Source: Parasitella parasitica (Eukaryota; Mucoromycota; Mucoromycetes; Mucorales; Mucoraceae). From it: a DNA stretch of 64,000 nt. Below, piece after piece: positions 1 to 11,222 of the stretch (position 1 is the first letter of the stretch; each line of letters begins with the position of its first letter). The notes beneath the pieces are model-generated. The model searched no databases, was not told the DNA's origin, and was given only the letters and a program-made list of their open reading frames with translations. The stretch covers positions 1 to 64,000 of the forward strand of contig MU619343.1 in assembly GCA_025201805.1 (NCBI GenBank), given 5' to 3'. Made by a program: the position numbers and the translations under genes.

Positions 1-95
1 GCTACGCTTGAACAAAATCAGTACCTGAGTACCGATTTTACACAGTCGTGGCTACGCTTGAACAAAATCAGTACCTGAGTACCGATTTTACACAT
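1..95. repeat. Tandem 50-bp direct repeat, two copies
   Basis: The first 50 bases are followed by a second copy that matches for about 45 bases before diverging at 96. The unit starts GCTACGCTTGAACAAAATC. It lies downstream of the remnant gene at 190-705, and further copies may lie outside the window. Confidence 0.9.
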
Positions 96-189
96 ATGAT
101 ATGAAAGAAAAACTTTCCCAAAAGACAAGAAGGAAAAAGAAAAAATTCTGAAAGTATTTGGAAAAAAAAATAGAGAGATTTAGAAACAG

Positions 190-705
190 AGCAAAGAGAC
201 ATTAACGCAATACATGAGAGCGATTTCCTCAACTTGATTGTTATCCGTCGACGCAAACGGTTGCAATCCACAGAGTTTTGATTTTTTTCATAATCAGAAG
301 CCGCTGACTGTCGAAAAGCACGCAAAATTGACTCATCAAAGCTTCGTCGAGGGCAATCATTGGATTTATCAGAGATAGTAACTACTTTTGCGGTACGCAT
401 TTCAATGATTGCAGTGGTACTATCTTCAATTTCGCTTTCGCCTGATGGATCATCTTTATTCAAAACATCAAAAAGTTTAATTTGAAAGAGCTGGCAAATT
501 GTATTCGTTTCTCCTTACCATATTCACTACATTTCCCATCAAAGCGAGCAAAATGACTACGAGCCTAAACCAAGATGAAAAAAGAAATGAATAACATTAA
601 AGAAAACGTAAAGAAAAATAGTACACACCTTGACCATCTGTGTATTTCGCTGTAATAGAAAGTGTATGATATCATAAAGTCTCTGTTTCAAATCAAGAAG
701 CTTAT
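190..705 (-). pseudogene. Remnant of a multi-exon gene cut off by a repeat; product unknown
   Basis: On the minus strand three open segments join in frame across well-formed introns: 629-705 (…KLLDLKQRLYDIIHFLLQRN…), 519-564 (ARSHFARFDGKCSEY) and about 190-453 (DDPSGESEIEDSTTAII…, then a basic stretch LRRRITIKLRK). Donors are GTGTGT and GTAAGG, with acceptors TTTAG and AAAG. No ATG is present in these segments, so they are internal exons. At 705-707 the coding signal meets the start of a retroelement-like repeat (707-958), and no coding continuation is recognisable beyond it. The 3' end is also unclear because the frame runs into low-complexity sequence. I do not recognise the family. It could be a truncated gene, or an intact gene with the repeat in an intron. 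Confidence 0.5.
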
Positions 706-706
706 C

Positions 707-958
707 TGTAACACAGATCTGTATGATTGACAAACAATAAGGTACAGTCAGATCAAAGATCAATAGCCTTGTAGTATAATAATACATCGTACCCTGTTAA
801 GAATATGATATTGCTTGCAAATTACTCTTATCGATTAGTATCGACTCGTATTTTGAATAAGTCACCAAAAATTTATGTAGTTGTAAAAAGTATAAATAGC
901 AGATGCAAAGTTGAATCTTTAATAAAGTAATCTCAAGTTTTCGTATCTCGTTAATTCA
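707..958 (+). mobile_element. LTR-like repeat, copy A
   Basis: This roughly 250-bp block is similar, with small indels, to 17280-17522. Shared landmarks are a TGTAA start, CACAGATCTG, GTCAGATCAAA, ACATCGTACCCT, TTTATGTAG, a TATAAATAGCAGATGCAA TATA-type motif, AATAAAG as a polyA-type signal and TTTTCGTATCTCGTTAA near the end. A TG…CA boundary with promoter and polyA motifs in that order is typical of a retrotransposon LTR. No target-site duplication or flanking reverse transcriptase is visible, so solo LTR or a small non-autonomous element is an inference. Confidence 0.65.
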
Positions 959-2109
959 AGGTTTTATTTTATACTTTTCTTATTTTCGGTCTCGCAGATC
1001 TCAAAAAACCAAATATCTTACCAAAGAACAGATGTGATGAAAGGTCAGCAGGAAAGATAGGGTGCATTTTCGATTGTCACATGATGCCAATATTCTTTGA
1101 ATTTATCTTTACGATTGAATATCTTTTAACATTGGTTACAAATGAATGGGATGAACTAGAAACAAATTAAATAAAGGTTGTAGTACATTATTGCTTTTCT
1201 TTTTTTCTTGACTTAGCATAATCAATAAAGTATATCTTCCACATAAACACCACCTTCAAGCTTCCATTTCTTCGAGTCAGCCAGTTTGTTGAAAATGACA
1301 GATAAAGCTTCATAACTAGTAGGGCTTAAGTTTTTTTTTTATAATATTAGTACTACTGCTAGAACTGGATATTTCTTTTGTTGGAGTAGTTGGGATGTCC
1401 GAGTCGCTGGGTTTTCTTTTTCCATAAGAAGTTGCTGCTGCTCATTTGTTTTGTTACAAAAGAGGAGAATCGAAAGACGTAGTGAGGTACACCTAAGACA
1501 ATGGTATGAGCCTGTATTCTTAGTTTGGAGGACTCTTGCGTCTTTTCAACACACTCATGGTGATGACTTGTTGTCGTTGTTATATCAATAACATGGCAAG
1601 GTTTCACAGCAGAGTCTCAGATCAATCCCAGGGCATGATTAACATCATGCAGTTAGACAGTAGAATCCTAGTGTAATGGATGTGTATATATTACATCGAG
1701 AGATGTATCATGAATACAAGGGTAGGTTTATTTTGTCAGAATTTTGAATTAATAGTCGTCATTAAAGTAAATAAATCCATTATCCTCTACTTGTTTATTT
1801 GATTCTTTACGTTCTCAGTTTACAATTTGGGACATCTACCCTGTTCTGCTTATCAAGTAGTGCCTTTCTTTGATGTAGCTCATCGGGCTAGAATTGAGGC
1901 ATCAAACGAAGAAAAAAAAAAGCTATCGGCACTCATGATCGATTAAGCCTCCCCAATAAACCATGCATCGATTGTTTCAACTTTGATGTTTATTTTTTAG
2001 GCAAATTGACAAACTGCACTTTAACAAAAGATTTCATTAAAATAGCATAGTCGAGTGAGAGAGGGAAAAGCGGTTGACTCATCATTACAAGACTGAACCA
2101 GGCTTTTTA
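959..2109. other. Gene-poor repeat-associated region
   Basis: Between the LTR-like block and the next gene the DNA is AT-rich with only short, unsupported open frames, such as a minus-strand frame near 1359-1607. It contains the second dispersed repeat block at 1578-1700. I see no convincing gene. Confidence 0.5.
1578..1700 (+). repeat. Dispersed repeat block 2, copy A
   Basis: The sequence begins TGTTATATCAATAACA, a small palindrome, and continues ATGGCAAGGT…CTCAGATCA.TCCCAGGG…ATGCAGTTAGACAGTAG AATCCTAGTGTAAT.GATGTGTAT. The same order is found at 17841-17985 with a short insertion. In both loci it lies a few hundred bases downstream of the LTR-like block on the same strand, suggesting both blocks belong to one element. 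Confidence 0.75.
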
Positions 2110-2632
2110 TTAACCAAGACGACGCTTCAGAAATGCCTGTCGTAAAATGGAGTTTGCAGCTGAATATTCATCACTTATTTCTTCCATGTCCATATCCTGA
2201 TCTTGGTCCTCCCACCAGCTTTCTCGGGCTTCGGGATCGCCAAATCGCAGCACATGTAAATTATGCAACATGCCATTCACACGGCTGTAATCTGGGTGTG
2301 GCGTCAGTGGTATATTGCTCTCGGTTTTTGTGGAGATAGAAATTGATTTAATAGAAGCGAGTGGCGATGTTGATGTATTGGTGGGGTATAATGAGTTGGC
2401 TGCAGGAGCAGTTGTGTGTACCAATTGACTAGATGGAGATAATGGACGTGCGCTGGCTAGCAAAGTGGGTTCACTAGATACAGATCTAAAAATGACAGTT
2501 AGCATTGCTTGGGTGTTAAATATAACATGCACATGCATACGCTGGTGAGTCATGGAACGGTTTTGATCGCTTAAATGCATTTTCTAGTGACTCTGTCGAA
2601 CGTGTTCTCTTTAAATTTTTATTGTTGGGCAT
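2110..2632 (-). CDS. Small uncharacterised protein with a repeated YSxxN-L motif
   Basis: Two exons, 2541-2632 and 2110-2485, join across a 55-nt intron (GTATGC…GCTAAC…TTTTTAG) to give 155 residues. The ATG at 2632 was chosen because the spliced frame then reads continuously; the more downstream ATG at 2580 is out of frame after splicing. The N-terminus is basic (KRTRSTESLENAFKRSKP), looks like a nuclear-localisation-type segment, and is followed by a Ser/Pro/Thr-rich linker. The C-terminal half has DYSRVNGMLHNLHVLR and, about 35 residues on, EYSAANSILRQAFLKRR, two versions of one motif separated by an acidic D/E/M stretch. I do not recognise the family. Nuclear location is inferred from composition only. 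Confidence 0.65.
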
Positions 2633-3851
2633 ATTGTGAGTGGCAACAAGCGAGGATAAAAGAGGGGTATTCCAATACAAATGTGACATTAATATCCTTG
2701 TTGATAGTGTTCTTAGTTTTGGTTAAAAAGGAGAGGAATTGGGTTGATTTGATATAGTATTGATATATGGAAAAAAGCAGATTATAAAGGTTTTCGCTGT
2801 GCAATCAAACGTTTGGTAGAAAACCCTTTCTCGTGACTGTCCGATCACCATTACGCACCCTTTTTGTCGTATCTCTTATGTTCATATATTAGTAATCAAT
2901 CACAAAAATACTAAACTATATAGTCAATAGGGATTGAGAACGAGGAATATGCTTTCATAATTTATTTTTCATGCATTATATGTAGTAAAAAATTGGAAAC
3001 TAACTATAATATAATTATAACTATCCCAGTTTTTGCGTAAGAAGCAAGAGTAATCTGTTGAATTGTCAGTGTGATTGAAAAAGGGACATAGCAATTTTAA
3101 AAGAGCGCCACCAGCCTGGTATTGAAGCACGTAGAAGGAAAACGCATAAATGACATTCTAAAGTTATTTGAAGCAGTACGAAAATGGTATCAAAACACTC
3201 AATAAAGATAAATGTATCTTTTGGTACCGTATCCAGCATGTTTGTGTCAAGTTTTTGTAGTTTTTTAAATTGGTGAAGGGTGAGTTACGACCATTTTCTA
3301 CGGTTTTCAGTGAAAGTTTTTTTCAAAATCAGAGCGTGCATTATCTAAGACGGCTACAGATACAAAGATACCATCTTTGGAAAGAGAAGGACCAGGAAAA
3401 TTTAGCCAACTTTTTAGAATAACTTTATCATTGATATTGTGGTATTCACAGCTTTGTGAAGTTATCCTTTTTTCTCAAAAAACACAAGAAAACGTTTCTT
3501 TTTTAGAATACTGAGTTTAAATTTTTACACAGTTATTTTTAACCTTGGAAGCAAAATTTGAAGCCTTTCAATACATGAAAAGTGTTCCACATCGTATGAA
3601 ACTCCTGGATAGTTAAAGCTGCTAAAGAATGTACTTTTTAGTTTGGCAATGAATTAAATACTTGAGCAGGTTCCTATATCATTTTTCAATGGATTGAAAT
3701 TGCGTTTTGAGATATTCAAATTATAATTTTTTATTTTTCTTTTCTACATGTCTAAATGAGACAAAAAGAAAAAAGAGCTAGTCGTTGCTAAATGTAGAGA
3801 TAAAACAAAAAAAGAAAAGAGAGAAATGTATACATTATATTGCACAGTTAT
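2633..3851. other. Intergenic, AT-rich
   Basis: No gene supported. It holds a segment (about 3213-3350) that resembles 44617-44750, and a poly-purine stretch at about 3760-3830 just downstream of the dihydrolipoyl dehydrogenase stop. Confidence 0.6.
3213..3350. repeat. Diverged dispersed repeat, copy 1
   Basis: By eye this aligns with 44617-44750 over about 135 bp. Both start TGTATCTTTTG.TAC, continue through TGTTTG.CAAGTT and ACC.TTTT, and end GAAAGT…AAAAT..GAGCGTGCA. Both lie in AT-rich intergenic DNA. The element type is unknown. Confidence 0.5.
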
Positions 3852-5679
<1,828 letters not shown>

Positions 5680-6171
5680 TTTATATGTGAAAAATGAGGG
5701 GGCAAGCGGGAGAAAAATCTGGAAAATAACAAAAAAAAAAAGTGGATCATTTATATATTGGGGAAGTTAATTTTGGGTGTACAAACATCACCAATGTTAT
5801 TTGCTACGTCACTATAGATTGGGGGCTTCTTCAAACATGTACTCATGGACAACGACTGTGATTTGGCCGCAGCTTATGTATTTGTAATCCAAATCAGGTG
5901 TTTTTTAAGAATTAGACACTTTTTTTTTTCGTATTTAAAAGTAATTGGAGTTTTATCCGAGAAATCAGAGAATAACATCATTAATTCAAAGCGATACCTT
6001 CTATATATCTTTTGCCTTTTTATAAAAATAATAAAAAAAGGGATTCTAGAAATTTGTAAACATGGAAAAAAGAAATGGCTGATTTAAGTTTCAGCCAAAT
6101 ACAAAAAATGAAATATAAAATAGGGAAACAGAACCCTTTATTGATTTTAATTATACACTTTTTCTATAAAA
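5680..6171. other. Shared upstream region
   Basis: About 490 bp lie between the divergent LPD1 and HAD-type genes. It is AT-rich with A-runs and no supported coding. It presumably carries both promoters. Confidence 0.5.
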
Positions 6172-7344
6172 ATGACTTTAAAGCCCATCTTCTTTTTTGA
6201 TTGTGATAACTGCCTTTATGTAAATATTTAATTGTGTTACAAAAAAATAGTTCAAGTACTGATTGTATACGTTTGATGTAGAGTAAAAACCTCAATGTTT
6301 TATCCTTGATGAGACAAAAGTTGGTATGATGTAAAAACAGGGTTGTCATGGTTACTCATTGTGAATTTAGAATCCAGGAATACTTTGTTAATGAAATTGG
6401 CATTCCTGAAGATCAAGGTATGTATATCTTTAGTCATCATTAGTTGTATTGTTGTTTGATTATAATCCGTATGGTAGTTGTTTCATTACAACGACATTAT
6501 CAAAAGACGTATGGCTTGTCTCTAAGGGGCCTTCAAAAACATTATGATGTCGATCCTCTCGATTATGGTGAGCACTGTAAAATGTTTTCTATCATGGGTT
6601 TGCATATTGATACATCAGTTTCTCTTTCAAGATCTCAAAGTGGATCAAGCTCTGCCATTAGATGGCTTAATCACAAGTGATGAGGAATTGATCAAAATGT
6701 TACAAGGACTCAATTGCAAAAAATGGGTTTTTACAAATGCTTATAGACCTGTAAGCAAAATTAACCGAGTTTATTAAATTAAAAGACTAATAGATAACTA
6801 CATATTTAGCATGCTCTCAGATGTCTCCAACTACTAGGCGTTGAAAATGAGTTTGACGGTAGAGAAATACCAAACTCCTTTCAATGAAACCTTGTTACTG
6901 ACTCACAATTTTAGGCTTAACATATACAAATTATTTAGAGCCTGGATTCAACTGCAAGCCAGGTAAGCCAATAAATGCGTCAATAGACTTTCATACTAAT
7001 AGCTTGCAATAGAAACTGCCTCTTTTTTGAGAGCCATGGAAGATGCTGGAGCTACTGATCCCAAGCAATGTTACTTTGTTGATGACTCTGCTCAAAATAT
7101 TGATGCTGCTCAGGTTAGCCAACTTCTACTTAATATATAGCTAATAGCAAAACTGACTAACTTGGGATAGAAATTGGGCTGGACCACTGTTCATCTTGCT
7201 GATGATGCTTCAAAATCAAATCATGGCGATTATCAAATTGAAAACATTCATGATTTACCTAAAATTTTGCCGGAATTATGGGAGCCAGTCGCACATAATA
7301 TAAAACTTAGAAGGCAATCTCTTGGAATTACAACTGCTGCATAA
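6172..7344 (+). CDS. HAD-family pyrimidine 5'-nucleotidase-like (SDT1/PHM8 type), with a probable in-frame stop
   Basis: Exons at 6172-6219, probably 6251-6282, then 6371-6417, 6478-6567, 6632-6750, 6810-6858, 6915-6962, 7013-7113 and 7171-7344 give a protein of about 235 codons. Exon 1 carries the HAD nucleophile motif FFFDCDNCLY; later exons show KKWVFTNAYRPH (motif II), a lysine in FNCKPETASFLRAMED, and CYFVDDSAQNIDAAQKLGW (motif III/IV), typical of the SDT1/PHM8 nucleotidase group that dephosphorylates UMP/CMP or lysophosphatidate. Frame arithmetic demands an exon of length 3n+2 between exons 1 and 3. The 32-nt segment 6251-6282 has good splice sites and family-like spacing but contains TGA at 6260-6262. 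So this is either a pseudogene, an assembly or base error, or a gene with different splicing there. Confidence 0.75.
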
Positions 7345-7808
7345 AACTATTCATAATCTGCTATCCTATCAGAATAAACTCATTTAAAAACCTTAATCAT
7401 CACCGATATTCAGGTCCCAGAAAGAACCCACAATCCAGAGCCAACTGTCAAAAAAAAGATGCCAATAACCTTGAACCTTACATTAACCCTCAATAACTAC
7501 GTTATCCAAGTTTTTCTGACCCTTTTTACATGAAAAAAAGAATACCAAAAATTATTACATATTCATCTGATGCCAATGGTTTTAGTATTTTTTGTGCTAT
7601 AGAAGCTTATTCCAAGTTGTTAAACGAGTTTAATTATCATATAATGTAGTTTAGTTTTTAACATTACAGACTATTCTTAACTATTTACGCTGAAGCAAAG
7701 AGTAGAAATCAAGACTTTCTCTTGCAGCCACTACCGCGACGCACCATCGTATATAAATAAACCCATACATCAATATTCATAATAGGTAAAATTCATTATT
7801 TTAATGAA
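7345..7808. other. Intergenic
   Basis: Between the HAD gene and the small minus-strand ORF I see only AT-rich DNA and no supported reading frame. Confidence 0.5.
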
Positions 7809-8111
7809 CTAATTCCATCCTATAGGCAACGAACATAGTCTCCAGTCATCATATTTCTTTAGTACATATCCAGATGGCGTTGTGGTATTCCCATTGTCAA
7901 GACACCACTCTGAAGTGAAATCTTCCCAGGTTGTATCATCCATATCGTTCAGCTTCACATAGGTCTTTCCTTCATCAATGTAATGAGTTTCATATTCTTC
8001 TTGATACATGTACTTTTTGATGATATCAATGACCTCGTCGATTTTCAGGTTGCAATTGTAATCGATAGCAACAAGTATTTTTTTTTCTTCTTTTTGCTCT
8101 ATAGATGGCAT
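7809..8111 (-). CDS. Small hypothetical acidic protein
   Basis: An intact 100-residue ORF with an ATG start. It is rich in Asp, Glu, Tyr and Trp. The N-terminus is MPSIEQKEEKKILVAIDY; a predicted helix (KIDEVIDIIKKYMYQEEYE) is followed by a tryptophan-rich C-terminal half (TTWEDFTSEWCLDNGN…KYDDWRLC). No signal peptide, membrane segment or recognised motif is seen. Its composition is more protein-like than neighbouring random frames, but there is no homologue I can name. It may be species-specific. Confidence 0.5.
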   Translation of the reverse strand: MPSIEQKEEKKILVAIDYNCNLKIDEVIDIIKKYMYQEEYETHYIDEGKTYVKLNDMDDTTWEDFTSEWCLDNGNTTTPSGYVLKKYDDWRLCSLPIGWN

Positions 8112-9140
8112 TTGGGTTATGCAAATAGATTAGTTTCTGTAAGAGTAAGAATAATGTGGATTTAAATAATACAGCAAAGACATACCCGCCGCAGTCCACT
8201 TCTCTCCTGTTCTGGATGATTGACGTTCCACAGACTGCGGCAAGGTACGCAACTCCATATAAACATGAATTAATAATGATGCACGAAAGGCAAGGTATAA
8301 AATGCTTGAATTATTTGTTATAAAGTGAATTTTTAAAAGCTGAAAAAAGCTGCTATAATGATCTGACGGTATGTAAATATAACCATGGTTGCGTATTATT
8401 AGAGTTCTATATACATATTTAACTTCTGGGGCAAAACTAATTTACCTGTAATTACTGATTGCATTTGGACTTATTTACTATCTAGAGATACCTGATCAAT
8501 TCCATCGGTTTTTGGAGCTGATTCTATATGGACAGCCAAATACAAGTGATTTTTTTGGACGTCGTTTTGAGCATGGAGTGGTTGCTATTTGGCATCAAAG
8601 CAGCCAATGTGGCGATTGGAATATTCATATCCGCTGTTTGTTTTGGATATATATTAGATAGCATTACTGTATGTCTCACCTAAAAAACAAAGTTTTGTCT
8701 AGATTTTGAATTTGTGCCATTTATGACACCATGTGCAATCTATAAAGTAATCCTAGCGCCGTTGAATGAAGGCACACATTTGAATATGACGCCTCCGTGA
8801 TCGTATTATCTTCATTGATATTGACGTTTTACTTGAGCAAAATATTATCTCTTGGCTTTTATTAGTTAAAAATAGCATAGGTGATTCATCCAAAAAAAAA
8901 AAAACACTTTTCTGCAAACGTTTATCTAAAAACTAGATTTATTTGATAAAAGATACCAACTATATATGCTGTAGCAAACCAAAGCGCTATATTGTATAAG
9001 CAATAAATAGTCAGGTGCGTCTAAATGAAAGCATTAAATAGTATATGTAGAGTATAGATATAAAAATGCGGTTTTGTATATACAAATGAGGGGAAAAAGA
9101 GAGTTTACATATGATATCAGAGGTTCCAAAGATAAACCTA
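8112..9140. other. Intergenic with a possible short ORF
   Basis: It includes an inverted repeat, GCCGCAGTC at 8188-8196 and GACTGCGGC at 8233-8241, and a less AT-rich patch at about 8480-8670 with two overlapping open frames. The rest is AT-rich with A-runs near 8890. Confidence 0.5.
8528..8683 (+). CDS. Possible small membrane peptide
   Basis: An ATG-initiated frame of 51 codons contains one hydrophobic segment (AANVAIGIFISAVCFGYIL). A GTATGT donor follows the codons for DSIT at about 8671, with a TCTAG acceptor at about 8703, so a spliced form is possible. A second frame is open across the same bases, so the openness is not strong evidence. It may be spurious. Confidence 0.22.
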   Translation: MDSQIQVIFLDVVLSMEWLLFGIKAANVAIGIFISAVCFGYILDSITVCLT

Positions 9141-10781
9141 CTAGTAGTGTGTCAAACCAGCCTTTGCAAACATCTTGGCAGCGGCATGTGTAGCTGCCGA
9201 AGAAAAACCACCGACCACCGAGTGTCTAGAATTTTCATCAGTTGGTTCTGGAGGTGGTGTTGCAGGCTCAACAGGTGGAGAGGTAAAAGGCGGTTGATCT
9301 GTGATTTCTGATGTTACAGATGATGTTGTAGGTCTGGACGTTGAATCACTTGGAGCAGCGGAACCATTGTAATCTGGTGTACGAGGTAAACTCTCCAGAG
9401 ATGTGTTGTAGCTAGGAGGTTCTTCAACAGCGTCATAAGATGGAGGAGGTGCGGGCCTTTCAGTCCATGTATGTTCTCTTGATGTCACAACTAAAGGTAC
9501 CTCAAGCGTGCATAATGTCAAACGAGGTTCATTAGAATCTTTGTGATGCCTGCTGTGCATTTTACTACGACGCAAGCTCTTAACAGTGGGAATAGATGTC
9601 ATGCTACTGTTACCAGCAAGTTCCTCAACGCTATTGTTATGAGATCTGCCTATGGAAAAGATGGAAGCCAACGAGGACGCAGAGGAGGTTCGACTCAGAG
9701 TAGGTCGACTGGAAGGTGAGTTGGGTGAAGAGTTGGGTGGGGTGCTGGTTGGGCTTTCCATCGCATGCTTAACTTCTGAGCTCTGTCCTCCCGCACGGTC
9801 ATCTTCTGATAGCCATTCAGACTCGGTTGCCTCTGTCTCATACGACGACTCGTCGTCTGGTTCATCTAAAGTGTCCTCCACCATAATGTTTACAACCAAA
9901 GCATGAGTTACTTTCATTAAACGACTGTTCAAATCGGCATTCACTCTTGGACACAAACGGAACAGGGCATTGTAATCCGCCTTTGCTTTGGGGTCATAGT
10001 CAGGGGATTGGTTAGGGTAAAATGTGCTGTAGCCAAGCGGAAAGAGGTTGTCTGTTTTACTGAGCATAGTGTGGGCATGGCCATCTGTTGTACGGTATTG
10101 TATGCGCTCCCGCAGCGCACATGTCACTGTTCTCACTGACTGCGTTTCTGGGCGGATGAGTTGCATGGTCAGATTGAGACGGATCAGTCCCCCTTCTCGA
10201 TAAGAAATGCTGGGAGCAGTGGCCGTGTAGTGCAGTTTGTTGGTGTGATGTCTGCCTTCGTAGCTTTCACGTAATTCGGCCATAGAAGTTTGATCGTTCA
10301 GCAAGCAGCGCTTGATTGGAATGTCTCTGGACACTTGAATGTCATTTGCAAACATCGGGCGATAGATAGCTGCCTGCAATCTATAGCGCACATAGCCTCT
10401 TTTGCCGCGGAAGCTTGCGGGAAGGCTAGCAGGCAAGTCAAAGCTAAATGGATAAATGTACTGCCCTGGGGTTAAAACATGAGTTTGCCCATCGTCGCCC
10501 AAGAAATGATGATCTCTCGAGTAGAGCGTTCGGCTTTCTGTTCCTTCTGTATTGGAGACGCTGTAGCCACTTCCCTTGAGCGTAACTTTGATTCTACCTT
10601 CCATCCAAACAATGAACCTTCGTATTTTGATTGGCTTATTGACCTTGACGATGCAGTTTCCCTTAACTGTGCAGCCTTCAGACTCATCGTGAGCTACGCC
10701 TCTCAGCACGCCTGTGAATGAAGGATCTAGTCCCAAGATGATTGTTGCATCTTCCTTATTTGATCCTTTTAAATGAGGCAT
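9141..10781 (-). CDS. Alpha-arrestin (arrestin-related trafficking adaptor) with PY motifs
   Basis: A single-exon gene of 546 residues. Residues about 15-170 look like an arrestin N domain (VLRGVAHDESEGCTVKG…GQYIYPFSFDLPASLPASF, then GYVRYRLQAAIYRP), and about 185-325 like an arrestin C domain ending in THALVVNIMVED. A long Ser/Thr/Pro-rich tail carries PPPSYDAVEEPPSY at roughly residues 440-455, two overlapping-type PPxY motifs of the kind bound by WW domains of Rsp5/NEDD4 ubiquitin ligases. By family, such proteins select plasma-membrane transporters for ubiquitination and endocytosis. The cargo cannot be inferred. The ATG at 10781 is the first in frame and begins directly with the arrestin fold. 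Confidence 0.92.
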   Translation of the reverse strand: MPHLKGSNKEDATIILGLDPSFTGVLRGVAHDESEGCTVKGNCIVKVNKPIKIRRFIVWMEGRIKVTLKGSGYSVSNTEGTESRTLYSRDHHFLGDDGQTHVLTPGQYIYPFSFDLPASLPASFRGKRGYVRYRLQAAIYRPMFANDIQVSRDIPIKRCLLNDQTSMAELRESYEGRHHTNKLHYTATAPSISYREGGLIRLNLTMQLIRPETQSVRTVTCALRERIQYRTTDGHAHTMLSKTDNLFPLGYSTFYPNQSPDYDPKAKADYNALFRLCPRVNADLNSRLMKVTHALVVNIMVEDTLDEPDDESSYETEATESEWLSEDDRAGGQSSEVKHAMESPTSTPPNSSPNSPSSRPTLSRTSSASSLASIFSIGRSHNNSVEELAGNSSMTSIPTVKSLRRSKMHSRHHKDSNEPRLTLCTLEVPLVVTSREHTWTERPAPPPSYDAVEEPPSYNTSLESLPRTPDYNGSAAPSDSTSRPTTSSVTSEITDQPPFTSPPVEPATPPPEPTDENSRHSVVGGFSSAATHAAAKMFAKAGLTHY

Positions 10782-11222
10782 TTCTTGTTGTTTTAGGTTT
10801 GTGTTGAATATAGAAAGAAGGTAAATCAGAAAGCCGAAAATTTTTTACATATTTATAATAATCCACAAAAATGAGAGATAACAAGATAGACCAATGTAAA
10901 TTACTTGCCTTGTTTCGGATTCTAACGCAATCGCCGTTAACAAAAATGGCTATCGTATTTTTACAATTGACCTGCATTTGACCGCCGCTTCCCGTTCGCT
11001 TTTAATTTAAATCCTTGCTTACACACTCAAGCAACCAGGAGCATGGAATTCGCGCCGTGGTTACATTAGATATTCATTCGCAGATAGTTAGGCTGAAGCA
11101 TAGAAGATGTGCGTAGATAAGTGGGAATGATAAACTTTGTTTATTTGTAAAATTTAGCATAACTGCCAGGATTATGTAAGTCGACGGGAAAAGCTTGAAA
11201 TTTGGGCCTTTTTTTATTGTTA
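10782..11222. other. Intergenic
   Basis: This stretch lies between the arrestin start and the Ku70 stop. It is AT-rich with no supported gene and presumably carries the arrestin promoter. Confidence 0.5.

Noticed and set aside
1359-1607. 82-codon minus-strand frame between the two repeat blocks
   Set aside because: It overlaps the repeat block and shows low-complexity His/Thr residues without splice support.
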